Source of the DNA: an uncultured Clostridia bacterium
GTDB lineage: Bacteria; Bacillota; Clostridia; Lachnospirales; Lachnospiraceae
DNA length: 64,000 bases
Direction of reading: 5' to 3'
NCBI GenBank assembly: GCA_948472945.1
Contig: CAOKVX010000002.1
Location: 124,001 to 188,000 of the forward strand
In this document: positions 1 through 7,709 of the stretch, piece after piece
How positions within the stretch are numbered: the stretch's first letter is position 1
How the letters are laid out: every line of letters starts with the position of its first letter
Translations under genes and position numbers: made by a program
The notes under the pieces: generated by a model
What the model was told of the DNA's origin: nothing
The model's input: the letters and a program-made list of their open reading frames with translations, nothing else
The model's database searches: none

Positions 1-407
1 GAGCATGCCTTGACAAGCGCTGAAACCGTTTTATCCGATACCTTGACATCGTCGTCGTCATTTTCAAATGACAGAACGCTGCTAATCACATTTTTTCTTC
101 CAAGCTGCTCAAGGGCGCTTCGCAGTTCGGGCTGAAATACTATGAGTACTGCAATAATTCCAACATTTATCGCATTTTTAAATATCCATAAAATCACATC
201 CATTTTGAGAAGAATTGCAACTACAGAAAAGAACAGCAGAAAAATGATGCCCTTGACAAGCATCCATGCTCTGGTGTTCCTGACCCATAATATAATCTGA
301 TATATCGTAAACGCAATAATAATTATCTCTACAATATCAATTACGGCAAGCTCGGGCAGAGACAACCCAACCAGATAATTTTCTATAAATCCTTTAATAA
401 CTTCCAT
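1..407 (-). CDS. cdaA: Diadenylate cyclase CdaA, N-terminal part (cut by window edge)
   Basis: CdaA makes c-di-AMP from two ATP and is a membrane enzyme controlling potassium, osmolyte and cell-wall homeostasis in Firmicutes. The visible part starts at an ATG at 407, three bases after the stop of the preceding gene, and reads MEVIKGFIENYLVG. It shows three hydrophobic segments, then the family signatures WVRNTRAWMLVKG and FQPELRRALEQLG that lead into the DisA_N cyclase domain. The catalytic DGA and RHR motifs would lie left of base 1, so activity cannot be judged. It is the last visible gene of a tight three-gene minus-strand run with two membrane proteins of unknown role. The identity rests on the N-terminal signature and is fairly secure. 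Confidence 0.85.
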   Translation of the reverse strand, partial: MEVIKGFIENYLVGLSLPELAVIDIVEIIIIAFTIYQIILWVRNTRAWMLVKGIIFLLFFSVVAILLKMDVILWIFKNAINVGIIAVLIVFQPELRSALEQLGRKNVISSVLSFENDDDDVKVSDKTVSALVKAC

Positions 408-410
408 ACT

Positions 411-1436
411 TTACCTATCTTCCTCCACGGTCCCGGTCACTTTATGCTCACTTTCCTCAAAGGTTTTTTCTATTGTCTCCCTGAGATTCATCGTATTGCT
501 TGTAGGAATCTGTGCATGTATAGTCTTAACCTGCTTATCAAGGGCAGATACGCTCAACTTCGGCACGGCTCTCACATAATAATAGTATTCGTCATCCTGA
601 AACTGTATATTTTTAACTCCAGAGTAATCGAGCGATATCCTGAAAAATTGTACCATAAACGCTATCAATCCGGAAACGCAGACTCCCACTATCACATTCA
701 CTATATTGTCTGAATTCTCAATAAATGAAGACGAAAGTACAAACGCAACAAGCAGCAGAACTGTTCCCGTCAAAAGTGAAACATCAGAAGAGTGATTGAA
801 GTTCTGAATTCTGATTATGTATGTAAGAAGTGCTATAAAAGCAAAAATTATCATACTAAACAGCATATATCTGTTGCCCCTTATATTATCCACAATAACA
901 TTAAAAAAATTAATCGTGTTTGAGACGCTGGTCTCTCCTGACAATCCTGCCGCACCCTCGACCGCAAGATATACATAGTATATAAGAATTCCCAAAATGT
1001 TTGATATAATGGAATACGGCGCAAAGAACACACCGCATATAAGCGGCATCACATACGGTATTCCAAGAATATAAAGAAACGGTATGGCCAAAATCACATA
1101 TATCTGCCCGGGCACAAACCTTACATATGCAAAATATATTATAAGATACACAACCATCATTACAACAGCAAGCACAAGAGACACAGAGTACACCTGCACA
1201 ATCGAAACAAGCATTACAATTATCGAAAATACAGCATCAGGAGAAAACGCCGCAATTACTGACAGTCCAAGCGTAATTATAACATTATCCATGACCTCGC
1301 TGTATCCCATATGATAATTCATCAGTCCGAATATAGCCAAAGCAGAGACAAACTTAATCAAAATCTTCACATATACCCAGTATCTGTCCCCAATTCTCTT
1401 AATAAAATTTTTAAGTTCCAAAAGCTTAAAAATCAT
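411..1436 (-). CDS. Polytopic membrane protein of unknown function upstream of cdaA
   Basis: About 341 residues with roughly seven or eight hydrophobic segments, and a hydrophilic C-terminal tail of about 70 residues containing an acidic and tyrosine-rich patch (DDEYYYY). I do not recognise a family or catalytic motif. The start is set at the ATG at 1436 (MIFKLLELKNF) because a strong GGAGGAGG lies six bases upstream; the reading frame stays open further upstream but without a better site. It overlaps the end of the preceding gene by 11 bases and its stop is three bases before cdaA, so translation is probably coupled. Position suggests a partner or regulator of the cyclase, or merely co-transcription. 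CdaA is usually followed by cdaR and glmM, but membrane genes ahead of it are less well described. Confidence 0.7.
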   Translation of the reverse strand: MIFKLLELKNFIKRIGDRYWVYVKILIKFVSALAIFGLMNYHMGYSEVMDNVIITLGLSVIAAFSPDAVFSIIVMLVSIVQVYSVSLVLAVVMMVVYLIIYFAYVRFVPGQIYVILAIPFLYILGIPYVMPLICGVFFAPYSIISNILGILIYYVYLAVEGAAGLSGETSVSNTINFFNVIVDNIRGNRYMLFSMIIFAFIALLTYIIRIQNFNHSSDVSLLTGTVLLLVAFVLSSSFIENSDNIVNVIVGVCVSGLIAFMVQFFRISLDYSGVKNIQFQDDEYYYYVRAVPKLSVSALDKQVKTIHAQIPTSNTMNLRETIEKTFEESEHKVTGTVEEDR

Positions 1437-1851
1437 CTCTTTCCTCCTCCTCATATTCTTCCCCGTCGTTCTCATAATACTTGCTTAGATATTTCAGGTA
1501 TTTAAAATATCTCTGCACCCTTTTTCTGGCATGACCGTATCTTGAAGAATACACAAACAAAGAAACAAAAACGTAAAATACAACTAAAAAAATATATATG
1601 CCAAGCGTTTTAATTCCAATAGAATCATACGGAAGCTTCACCGCATTTTTTATTACATATTCTATATTGTAAAAAATCACAAGACCCAAAACAAGCGCAT
1701 AGGCAATCGTCATACATACAACGGATTTGAGAATATTGAGCCGCACATAATCTGCTTTGTAAAATCTAACCGTATTTAAATCCTTTTTTCCGACACCCTG
1801 TTCATATGATGCCATTCGGAACATAATCTTAATCTTCTTTTTGCTAAGCAT
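1426..1851 (-). CDS. Small two-helix membrane protein, unknown function
   Basis: 141 residues. The N-terminus is basic (MLSKKKIKIMFRM), two hydrophobic helices sit at roughly residues 45-70 and 80-103, and the C-terminal third is charged and ends in a strongly acidic run (ENDGEEYEEEERDDF). No enzyme motif is visible. It starts at an ATG preceded by GGCGGTG, and a near-consensus promoter lies immediately upstream, making it the first gene of the transcript leading to cdaA. Its end overlaps the next gene by 11 bases. The architecture (two helices with acidic tail) would suit a membrane scaffold, but that is only inference. Confidence 0.65.
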   Translation of the reverse strand: MLSKKKIKIMFRMASYEQGVGKKDLNTVRFYKADYVRLNILKSVVCMTIAYALVLGLVIFYNIEYVIKNAVKLPYDSIGIKTLGIYIFLVVFYVFVSLFVYSSRYGHARKRVQRYFKYLKYLSKYYENDGEEYEEEERDDF

Positions 1852-1868
1852 AATTCACCGCCAAATTT

Positions 1869-1897
1869 ATAATATGATGCCATGATCAAAATGTCAA
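1869..1897 (-). promoter_or_regulatory. Sigma-A-type promoter of the cdaA operon
   Basis: On the minus strand TTGACA and TATTAT are separated by 17 bases, ending about 18 bases before the ATG of the small membrane protein, so the leader would be only about 10 bases. The -35 box lies inside one arm of the inverted repeat at 1886-1935, so a fold or a DNA-binding protein there could affect transcription. Confidence 0.65.
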
Positions 1898-2095
1898 AAT
1901 GCCATTCATGCATGATAAGGCATTTGACATTTTGACCCGCCAAACATGCGAAAGGAGTGATTTACTGTTATTTTCGAAGTAAATCAGCAGATTTCGAATG
2001 TTTCAAGGATTGCGAAAGTTGTGAAACAACGGAGCAATCTGCGGCATCAGTTGGGGGTAAAATACTTTTTGACCCCAACATCATAATATGAAATT
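1886..2095. repeat. Structured intergenic element, three hairpins (copy 1)
   Basis: The spacer between nifJ and the cdaA operon is full of inverted repeats. The first hairpin pairs 1886-1903 with 1919-1935 (one bulge) around an ATGCAT-centred loop. The second is nested: AAACAT (1942-1947) pairs with ATGTTT (1998-2003) and TGATTTACT (1958-1966) with AGTAAATCA (1978-1986). The third pairs GATTGC (2008-2013) with GCAATC (2034-2039), with GTTGT/ACAAC inside. A last pair TTGGGG/CCCCAA sits at 2051-2078. The same order of hairpins with different stem sequences occurs at 53,235-53,418. There is no clear T-tract, so this is not a plain terminator for nifJ. Confidence 0.6.
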
Positions 2096-2141
2096 ATAAC
2101 ATAGTAACGGATTACATGCAAACTGAATTACACAAATGGTT

Positions 2142-5100
2142 TTATATTTTTAAATTTTTAAAACGTATCTCGCCCTTATAGAATTCCTCCACAGGCATCT
2201 CCGGGTCCTTACTGTCTATAATGAGCGGCTCCTCTCCCTCGTCAGCAAGCGAAGGATTATACCTGAAAAGTCTGAAATAGCCTGATTTTACAGCCTTATT
2301 CTCCTCATGCTGCGTACTGCCAAGACCTGCCCTGATTCCGTGGCTGATACAGGTTGAGTATGCGATAATAAGCGACGGCCCGTTATATGCCTCGGCCTCT
2401 GTTATTGCTTTTACTGTCTGATTGAAATCAGCTCCCATTGCAATCTGTGCGACATATACGTTTCCATATGTCATAGCCATCTGAGCAAGTTTCTTCTTTT
2501 CGGTCAGCTTACCCTTTGCACAGAATTTTGCCGCTGCTCCGCGCGGCGTAGCCTTTGAAGCCTGCCCTCCGGTATTGGAGTAAACTTCCGTGTCATACAC
2601 AAATATATTGATATCCTTTCCGCTTGCGATAACATGGTCAAGTCCTCCGTATCCGATGTCATATGCCCATCCGTCGCCTCCGAATATCCAGTGGGATTTT
2701 TTTGCCAGATAATCTTTGAGCTGCATAATGTGTCCGCACAAATCGGTAACCTCAGAAGCAACGCCGCCCCTGAACGAATTGTCGCGCAGCTTATGGCGTA
2801 TTACTCCTACAAGCTCTTCGGTGTCCTCATAATTCTTATTTCCGATATCGTAGCTTTCCAGCCAGTTTTCACACGCATACTTAATTTCCTTATCAGAACA
2901 TCCGGAAAGCTTTACTACATCCTCTTTCAGATTATCGCGGATTGTCTCGGCTGCAAGGAGCATACCAAATCCAAACTCCGCGGCGTCCTCAAACAGAGAA
3001 TTTGACCATGCAGGGCCTTTTCCCTCGCTGTTTACGGCATAAGCGGTGGACGGCATCGAATTTGCCCAAATAGACGTACAACCCGTCGCATTTGCGATAT
3101 ACATTCTCTCTCCGAAAAGCTGTGTCAGAAGCTTTGAATAGGTAGATTCCCCGCATCCCGCACATGCGCCGCAGAACTCCATAAGAGGTTTCTTAAACTG
3201 GCTTCCCTTAACTGAATCCGGCTTAAATTTATCGAGAACATCTCCTTTCGGCTTGAGCGTCGAAGCATAATCAAAATTAATCTGCTTCTCCATTTTAGAA
3301 TGTGCAGGAACCATCTCAAGCGCCTTTTCGCCCTTTTTGCCCGGACAAACTCCCACACACGAACCGCAGCCCGTGCAGTCGACATGAGAGATTACGACCG
3401 CAAAGCTGTACTGCGGCAAACCCGTCATAGGCAGCATATCCATACCCTTAGGTGCATTTTTCACTTCATCATTATCAAGAACGGCCGGTCTTATAACGGC
3501 ATGCGGACATACATACGAACAGCGGTTACACTGTATACAGTTTTGAGGTTTCCACACAGGCACGTCAACAGCTACATTTCTTCTCTCATGAGCTGACGAA
3601 CCTGATGGAAGATACCCTGTCTGATACGGAAGAAATCTTGATACCGGGATGTCGTTACCCTGCTGCCTAGCTACAGGCTGCTGAATCTTCTTTACAAATT
3701 CCTCAAGCTCTTTTCTGGCAGGCAGTATCTCTTCCTCCGTCTCAAGAAGACTGTAGTTTTTCCAGCTGTCCGGAATTTTGATTGATTTTATATTCTGCAC
3801 TCCGGCGTCGATGGCGTCATAGTTCATCGAAACTATTTTCTCACCCTTTGCGCCGTATGAATTTCTGGCCGCCTCTTTCATATACTCAACAGCCTCGTCT
3901 ATCGGTATAATATTTGCTATGGCAAAAAAAGCCGCCTGAAGTATCGTGCTAATCTTATTGTTTAAACCTATCTCCTTTCCGATTCCTATACCGTTTATCG
4001 TGTACAGCTTTATACCGTTTTCGGCGATATATTTCTTAGTGCGGTTAGGAAGCGCCTTTTCAAGTTCATCCTCATTGTATGAGCAGTTGATAAGAAATGA
4101 TCCTCCGGGTTTTATCTCACTAACCATATCGTATTTATCAAGGTAAGTTTCATTGTGGCATGCCACAAAATCCGCCCTGTCGACAAGGTAGGTGCTTTTA
4201 ATCGGAACATCGCCGAACCTTAAGTTAGACACAGTGAGTCCTCTAGATTTTTTCGAGTCATAGTCAAAATACGCCTGCACATACATATTGGTATGATTTC
4301 CAATAATCTTTATTGAATTTTTGTTTCCGCTGACAGTTCCGTCACCGCCAAGTCCCCAAAACTTGCACTCATATACTTTTTTCGTATTTTTTTCGGATTT
4401 GTTTTTCATATTCATATACGCCGCGTCATTTTTGAGAGATAAAAATGTCACGTCGTCATTAATTCCTATAGTGAACTCTTTCTTATCTCTGTTATGATAC
4501 ACTGCGGCAATCTGCGCAGGAGTAGTATTTTTTGAGCTTAGGCCGTATCTTCCGTGATATATCTCCACATCATTCCTTCCGGCCTCCCTAAAAGCCGCAG
4601 AAACATCCAGATACAGCGGCTCTCCTATCGCCCCGGGCTCCTTCGTCCTGTCAAGCACATATACTCTCTTTGCAGTTTCAGGTATTGCCTCAAGCAGGCG
4701 TCTGCTGTCAAACGGCCTATACAGATGGACCTCGACAAGACCGTTTTTCTCACCCGCGGCGTAAAGCGCGTCTATCGTCTCCTCGGCCGCCTGACATACA
4801 GAGCCCATCGCCACGATTACATTCTCCGCATCTTTATCGCCGTAATAATTAAACAGCCTGTAATCAGTTCCAAGCTCATTGTTTATCCTGTCCAAACATT
4901 TCTCAACTACTGACGGCATATCTGCATATACTTTGTTGCAGGCCTCCCTAACCTGAAAGAACACGTCCGGATTCTGGGCCGAGCCCATCATTGAGCCATG
5001 CTCCGGGTTAAGGGCATTTTTCTTAAATTCAATTACTGCCTCTTTATCTATCAGCCCCTCAAGCTGCTCGTACGACCACATATCTATTTTCTGAACCTCA

Positions 5101-5645
5101 TGTGAAGTCCTGAAACCGTCAAAACAGTTTAGGAACGGAAGTTTTCCCAGAATTGACGCCATATAACTGACAGGAGTCAAATCCATAACCTGCTGCACGC
5201 TTGAGGACATAAATATTACCGCTCCCGTCTGCCTGCAGGCGTATATATCGGAGTGGTCTCCGAATATCGACAGCGCATGCGTGGAAATGGTTCTCGCCGC
5301 AATATGAAATACTCCCGGGAGCTGCTCCCCGGCAATCTTATATATATTCGGAATCATAAGAAGAAGCCCCTGAGACGCCGTATAAGTTGAGGCGACCGCA
5401 CCTGCGGTAAGCGCGCCGTGGACGGCCCCCGCCGCACCTGCCTCCGACTGCATCGCGCTTATTTTCATTACATTTCCATATATGTTTTCCAAGCCGTTAG
5501 CCGCCCATTCATCTACAACTTCTGCCATTGTGGACGACGGCGTTATAGGATAGATTGCCGCAACGTCGCTGTACGCATACGACACGTAAGCGGCTGCCTG
5601 ATTTCCATCCATTGTTTTCTTTTCCCTTTTATATTTTTTCTCCAT
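2142..5645 (-). CDS. nifJ: Pyruvate:ferredoxin (flavodoxin) oxidoreductase
   Basis: Cytoplasmic homodimeric enzyme that oxidises pyruvate with CoA to acetyl-CoA and CO2 and reduces ferredoxin. All domains of the single-chain family are present in about 1,167 residues. The N-terminus carries MDGNQAAAYVSYAYSD and YPITPSSTMAEV. Two 4Fe-4S motifs follow near residue 700 (CIQCNRCSYVCP) and 756 (CTGCGSCVGVCP), a proximal-cluster Cys pair near 823 (CGACAGCGE), and the thiamine diphosphate site near 985 (GGDGWAYDIGYGG). The ATG at 5645 is preferred; a GTG five codons upstream and an ATG at the MDGNQ segment are alternatives. The gene follows the YfcE-like gene by 56 bases, but a strong hairpin occupies that gap, so it may be separately controlled. 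It links the glycogen and glycolysis genes upstream to ferredoxin-dependent redox enzymes. Confidence 0.96.
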   Translation of the reverse strand: MEKKYKREKKTMDGNQAAAYVSYAYSDVAAIYPITPSSTMAEVVDEWAANGLENIYGNVMKISAMQSEAGAAGAVHGALTAGAVASTYTASQGLLLMIPNIYKIAGEQLPGVFHIAARTISTHALSIFGDHSDIYACRQTGAVIFMSSSVQQVMDLTPVSYMASILGKLPFLNCFDGFRTSHEVQKIDMWSYEQLEGLIDKEAVIEFKKNALNPEHGSMMGSAQNPDVFFQVREACNKVYADMPSVVEKCLDRINNELGTDYRLFNYYGDKDAENVIVAMGSVCQAAEETIDALYAAGEKNGLVEVHLYRPFDSRRLLEAIPETAKRVYVLDRTKEPGAIGEPLYLDVSAAFREAGRNDVEIYHGRYGLSSKNTTPAQIAAVYHNRDKKEFTIGINDDVTFLSLKNDAAYMNMKNKSEKNTKKVYECKFWGLGGDGTVSGNKNSIKIIGNHTNMYVQAYFDYDSKKSRGLTVSNLRFGDVPIKSTYLVDRADFVACHNETYLDKYDMVSEIKPGGSFLINCSYNEDELEKALPNRTKKYIAENGIKLYTINGIGIGKEIGLNNKISTILQAAFFAIANIIPIDEAVEYMKEAARNSYGAKGEKIVSMNYDAIDAGVQNIKSIKIPDSWKNYSLLETEEEILPARKELEEFVKKIQQPVARQQGNDIPVSRFLPYQTGYLPSGSSAHERRNVAVDVPVWKPQNCIQCNRCSYVCPHAVIRPAVLDNDEVKNAPKGMDMLPMTGLPQYSFAVVISHVDCTGCGSCVGVCPGKKGEKALEMVPAHSKMEKQINFDYASTLKPKGDVLDKFKPDSVKGSQFKKPLMEFCGACAGCGESTYSKLLTQLFGERMYIANATGCTSIWANSMPSTAYAVNSEGKGPAWSNSLFEDAAEFGFGMLLAAETIRDNLKEDVVKLSGCSDKEIKYACENWLESYDIGNKNYEDTEELVGVIRHKLRDNSFRGGVASEVTDLCGHIMQLKDYLAKKSHWIFGGDGWAYDIGYGGLDHVIASGKDINIFVYDTEVYSNTGGQASKATPRGAAAKFCAKGKLTEKKKLAQMAMTYGNVYVAQIAMGADFNQTVKAITEAEAYNGPSLIIAYSTCISHGIRAGLGSTQHEENKAVKSGYFRLFRYNPSLADEGEEPLIIDSKDPEMPVEEFYKGEIRFKNLKI

Positions 5646-5651
5646 AAAATA

Positions 5652-5686
5652 ATACCCCACACTTTATATGATAAAGTATAGGGTAT
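5652..5686 (-). promoter_or_regulatory. Long hairpin over the nifJ ribosome binding site
   Basis: In the nifJ-sense RNA, 16 consecutive pairs form around a three-base loop (CAU); two of them are G-U, which keep the RNA stem whole although the DNA palindrome is imperfect. The only purine-rich ribosome site, GTGGGG, lies in the 3' arm, and TATTATTTT followed by the ATG comes directly after. It could be an intrinsic terminator for the gene upstream, a translational switch, or both. Confidence 0.6.
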
Positions 5687-5701
5687 ACATTTTTTAGATT
5701 T

Positions 5702-6259
5702 TTATGTGTTTTCAATCTCAATCGTGCATGTGTGAATTACATTGCGCTCCAAGTCTTTCCATGTGAAAGTCCTGTTTTCATACAGAATATATCCGTGACA
5801 GGAATCCTCTTTCGGCAGCGAGACTGAGCCCGGATTCATATAGTAATAGTTCTCATGCGATACACATTTAGGGACATGTGTGTGACCGTTAAGTAGCACG
5901 TCGATATGTCCAAGCGGAGGCAGATGAGACTCATTGTAACGGTGTCCGTGAGTGGCGAACATTGTAAGTCCGTCCTCCTCAACCATACAATAATCCGCCA
6001 TAATAGGGAAATCAAGCACCATCTGGTCAACTTCCGCATCACAATTTCCTCTGACGCACATTACTATGTCTTTCCTATTGTTAAGAAGGCTTATCACCAT
6101 TTTAGGACCGTACTCCTGAGGCAAATCGTTTCTAGGTCCGTGGTATAATATATCCCCAAGCAGTAAAAGCCTGTCCGCACGCTCAGAATCAAACGCGTCC
6201 ATCAGCATCTTACAGTAATGTCCCGAGCCGTGGATGTCCGAAGCAATCATCATTCTCAT
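5702..6259 (-). CDS. yfcE: YfcE-type metallophosphodiesterase
   Basis: About 185 residues of the small calcineurin-like phosphodiesterase family, which hydrolyses phosphodiester bonds with a two-metal centre; the natural substrate of YfcE is not settled. The metal-binding motifs appear in order: SDIHG near the N-terminus, LLLGDILYHGPRN, RGNCD, FATHGHRY and LNGHTHVP. The start is placed at the ATG at 6259, with AAAGGATGG at suitable distance; a TTG two codons earlier is possible. It begins 14 bases after pgi and is presumably co-transcribed with it. Its end lies just before the hairpin that precedes nifJ. Confidence 0.85.
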   Translation of the reverse strand: MRMMIASDIHGSGHYCKMLMDAFDSERADRLLLLGDILYHGPRNDLPQEYGPKMVISLLNNRKDIVMCVRGNCDAEVDQMVLDFPIMADYCMVEEDGLTMFATHGHRYNESHLPPLGHIDVLLNGHTHVPKCVSHENYYYMNPGSVSLPKEDSCHGYILYENRTFTWKDLERNVIHTCTIEIENT

Positions 6260-6273
6260 TGTCAATCCATCCT

Positions 6274-7584
6274 TTAATAACCCGGCCTCTCAAGCAGGGT
6301 AAATATATTTCTTTTATAATATTCAACACCCGGCTGGTCAAACGGATTTATCCCAAGCACAAGACCGCTCATTCCGCAGGCAAACATCATAAAATAGTAT
6401 AGCTCCCCAAGAGATTTCGCATCTCTTCCTGAAATCTTTATAAGGAGGTTTGGAACTCCCGCGTCGACATGCGCTTTCTGCGTTCCTTCCAAAGCCTTAC
6501 TGTTAATATACTCTATTGATTTTCCTGCAAGATAATTGAGACCGTCAATATCATTCTCGTCTTGTTTCATTACGATACCGCACGAAGCGTTTCCGACGGA
6601 GATAACAGTCTCAAACATAATCCTCGGCCCTTCCTGTATATACTGTCCCTGCGAATGCAAATCAGTCGTAAGATCAATTGTAGCCGTATATAACCCCTTG
6701 CCGTCCTTTCCCTCGCTCTCGGCAAAGAGTTGTTTCCACCATTCACCAATATAGTGCATAGACGGCTCATAATTCGCAACTATTTCAACTGTTTTGCCTT
6801 TAGAATATAAAATATTCCTTATTGCAGCATAAAGCATTGAGTCATTTTCATAGAAATCTTTTTCAATACATTTTACTCTCATGGACGCCGCGCCTTGCAT
6901 CAGTGCGTCTATGTCAACGCCGCTCACAGCTATTGGAAGCAAGCCTACCGCCGTAAGTACCGAATACCTTCCTCCGACGTCGTCGGGAACGACAAAAGTC
7001 TCGTAGCCTTTCTCGTCTGACAGCTCTTTCAACGCGCCCCTTGCTTTATCTGTTGTTGCAAATATTCTCTTCGCTGCGTCGGCGCCGTACTTCTTATCCA
7101 TAAATTCACAAAGAACTCTGAAAGCTATTGCTGACTCAAGGGTAGTCCCCGATTTGCTTATGACGTTTATACACACGTCCTTTTTGTCAAGTATCTCTAG
7201 CAGGTCTCCAAGATACACCTCGCTTATATTATTTCCGGCAAAGTATATTTGAGGTGATTTCCTCGCATCATCGGAAAGATTATTGTAAAAGCTGTGGTTC
7301 AGAAACTCTATTGCCGATTTAGCACCCAGATACGAGCCTCCTATTCCAACAACCACAAACGCATCGCACATTCCGCGTATTTTCTCAGCCGCTTTCTTTA
7401 TCCTGTCAAACTCATCCTTATCGTAGTCGACAGGCAAGTCAATCCAGCCGGTATAGTCATTTCCCGGACACGCGCGGTCAAGGAGCATTTTCTTTGCTTT
7501 CTCAACCTTTCCTTTCATCTCCTCAATATCATTTTTGGAAACAAATGCATCTGTAAGCGAATAGTCTAATTCAAGATTATTCAT
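6274..7584 (-). CDS. pgi: Glucose-6-phosphate isomerase
   Basis: Interconverts glucose 6-phosphate and fructose 6-phosphate in the cytoplasm. At 436 residues it is of the shorter bacterial type. Visible signatures include VVGIGGSYLGAKSA, NVISKSGTTLE (phosphate-binding SIS fold), the GGRYSVLTAVGLLPIA block and a C-terminal NPFDQPGVEYYK. The ATG at 7584 (MNNLELDYS) is chosen because GGAGGTG lies seven bases upstream; an earlier ATG overlaps that ribosome site. It follows the glgX-malQ fusion after 125 bases, so it is either read through from the glycogen operon or has its own promoter. It feeds glucose phosphate released from glycogen (after phosphoglucomutase, not in this window) into glycolysis. 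Confidence 0.95.
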   Translation of the reverse strand: MNNLELDYSLTDAFVSKNDIEEMKGKVEKAKKMLLDRACPGNDYTGWIDLPVDYDKDEFDRIKKAAEKIRGMCDAFVVVGIGGSYLGAKSAIEFLNHSFYNNLSDDARKSPQIYFAGNNISEVYLGDLLEILDKKDVCINVISKSGTTLESAIAFRVLCEFMDKKYGADAAKRIFATTDKARGALKELSDEKGYETFVVPDDVGGRYSVLTAVGLLPIAVSGVDIDALMQGAASMRVKCIEKDFYENDSMLYAAIRNILYSKGKTVEIVANYEPSMHYIGEWWKQLFAESEGKDGKGLYTATIDLTTDLHSQGQYIQEGPRIMFETVISVGNASCGIVMKQDENDIDGLNYLAGKSIEYINSKALEGTQKAHVDAGVPNLLIKISGRDAKSLGELYYFMMFACGMSGLVLGINPFDQPGVEYYKRNIFTLLERPGY

Positions 7585-7654
7585 TTTGTACACCTCCATA
7601 ACTCATTTATTATTATATCTGCTTCGTTTTTGCATTACAGTTGTATTTATTAAA

Positions 7655-7684
7655 TCTAAACTGCCAAAGCTAACATTATGTCAA
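7655..7684 (-). promoter_or_regulatory. Possible promoter ahead of pgi
   Basis: On the minus strand an exact TTGACA is followed after 18 bases by TTTAGA, which is a weak -10, about 70 bases before the pgi start. It would let pgi, the phosphodiesterase and perhaps nifJ be transcribed apart from the glycogen genes. The poor -10 keeps confidence low. Confidence 0.3.
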
Positions 7685-7709
7685 ACTCCCATATATGCAC
7701 TGTTAACTG

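Noticed and set aside
1886-2095. Simple intrinsic terminator for nifJ
   Set aside because: Several stems are present but none is followed by a T-run in the nifJ direction; one stem also contains the -35 of the next operon.
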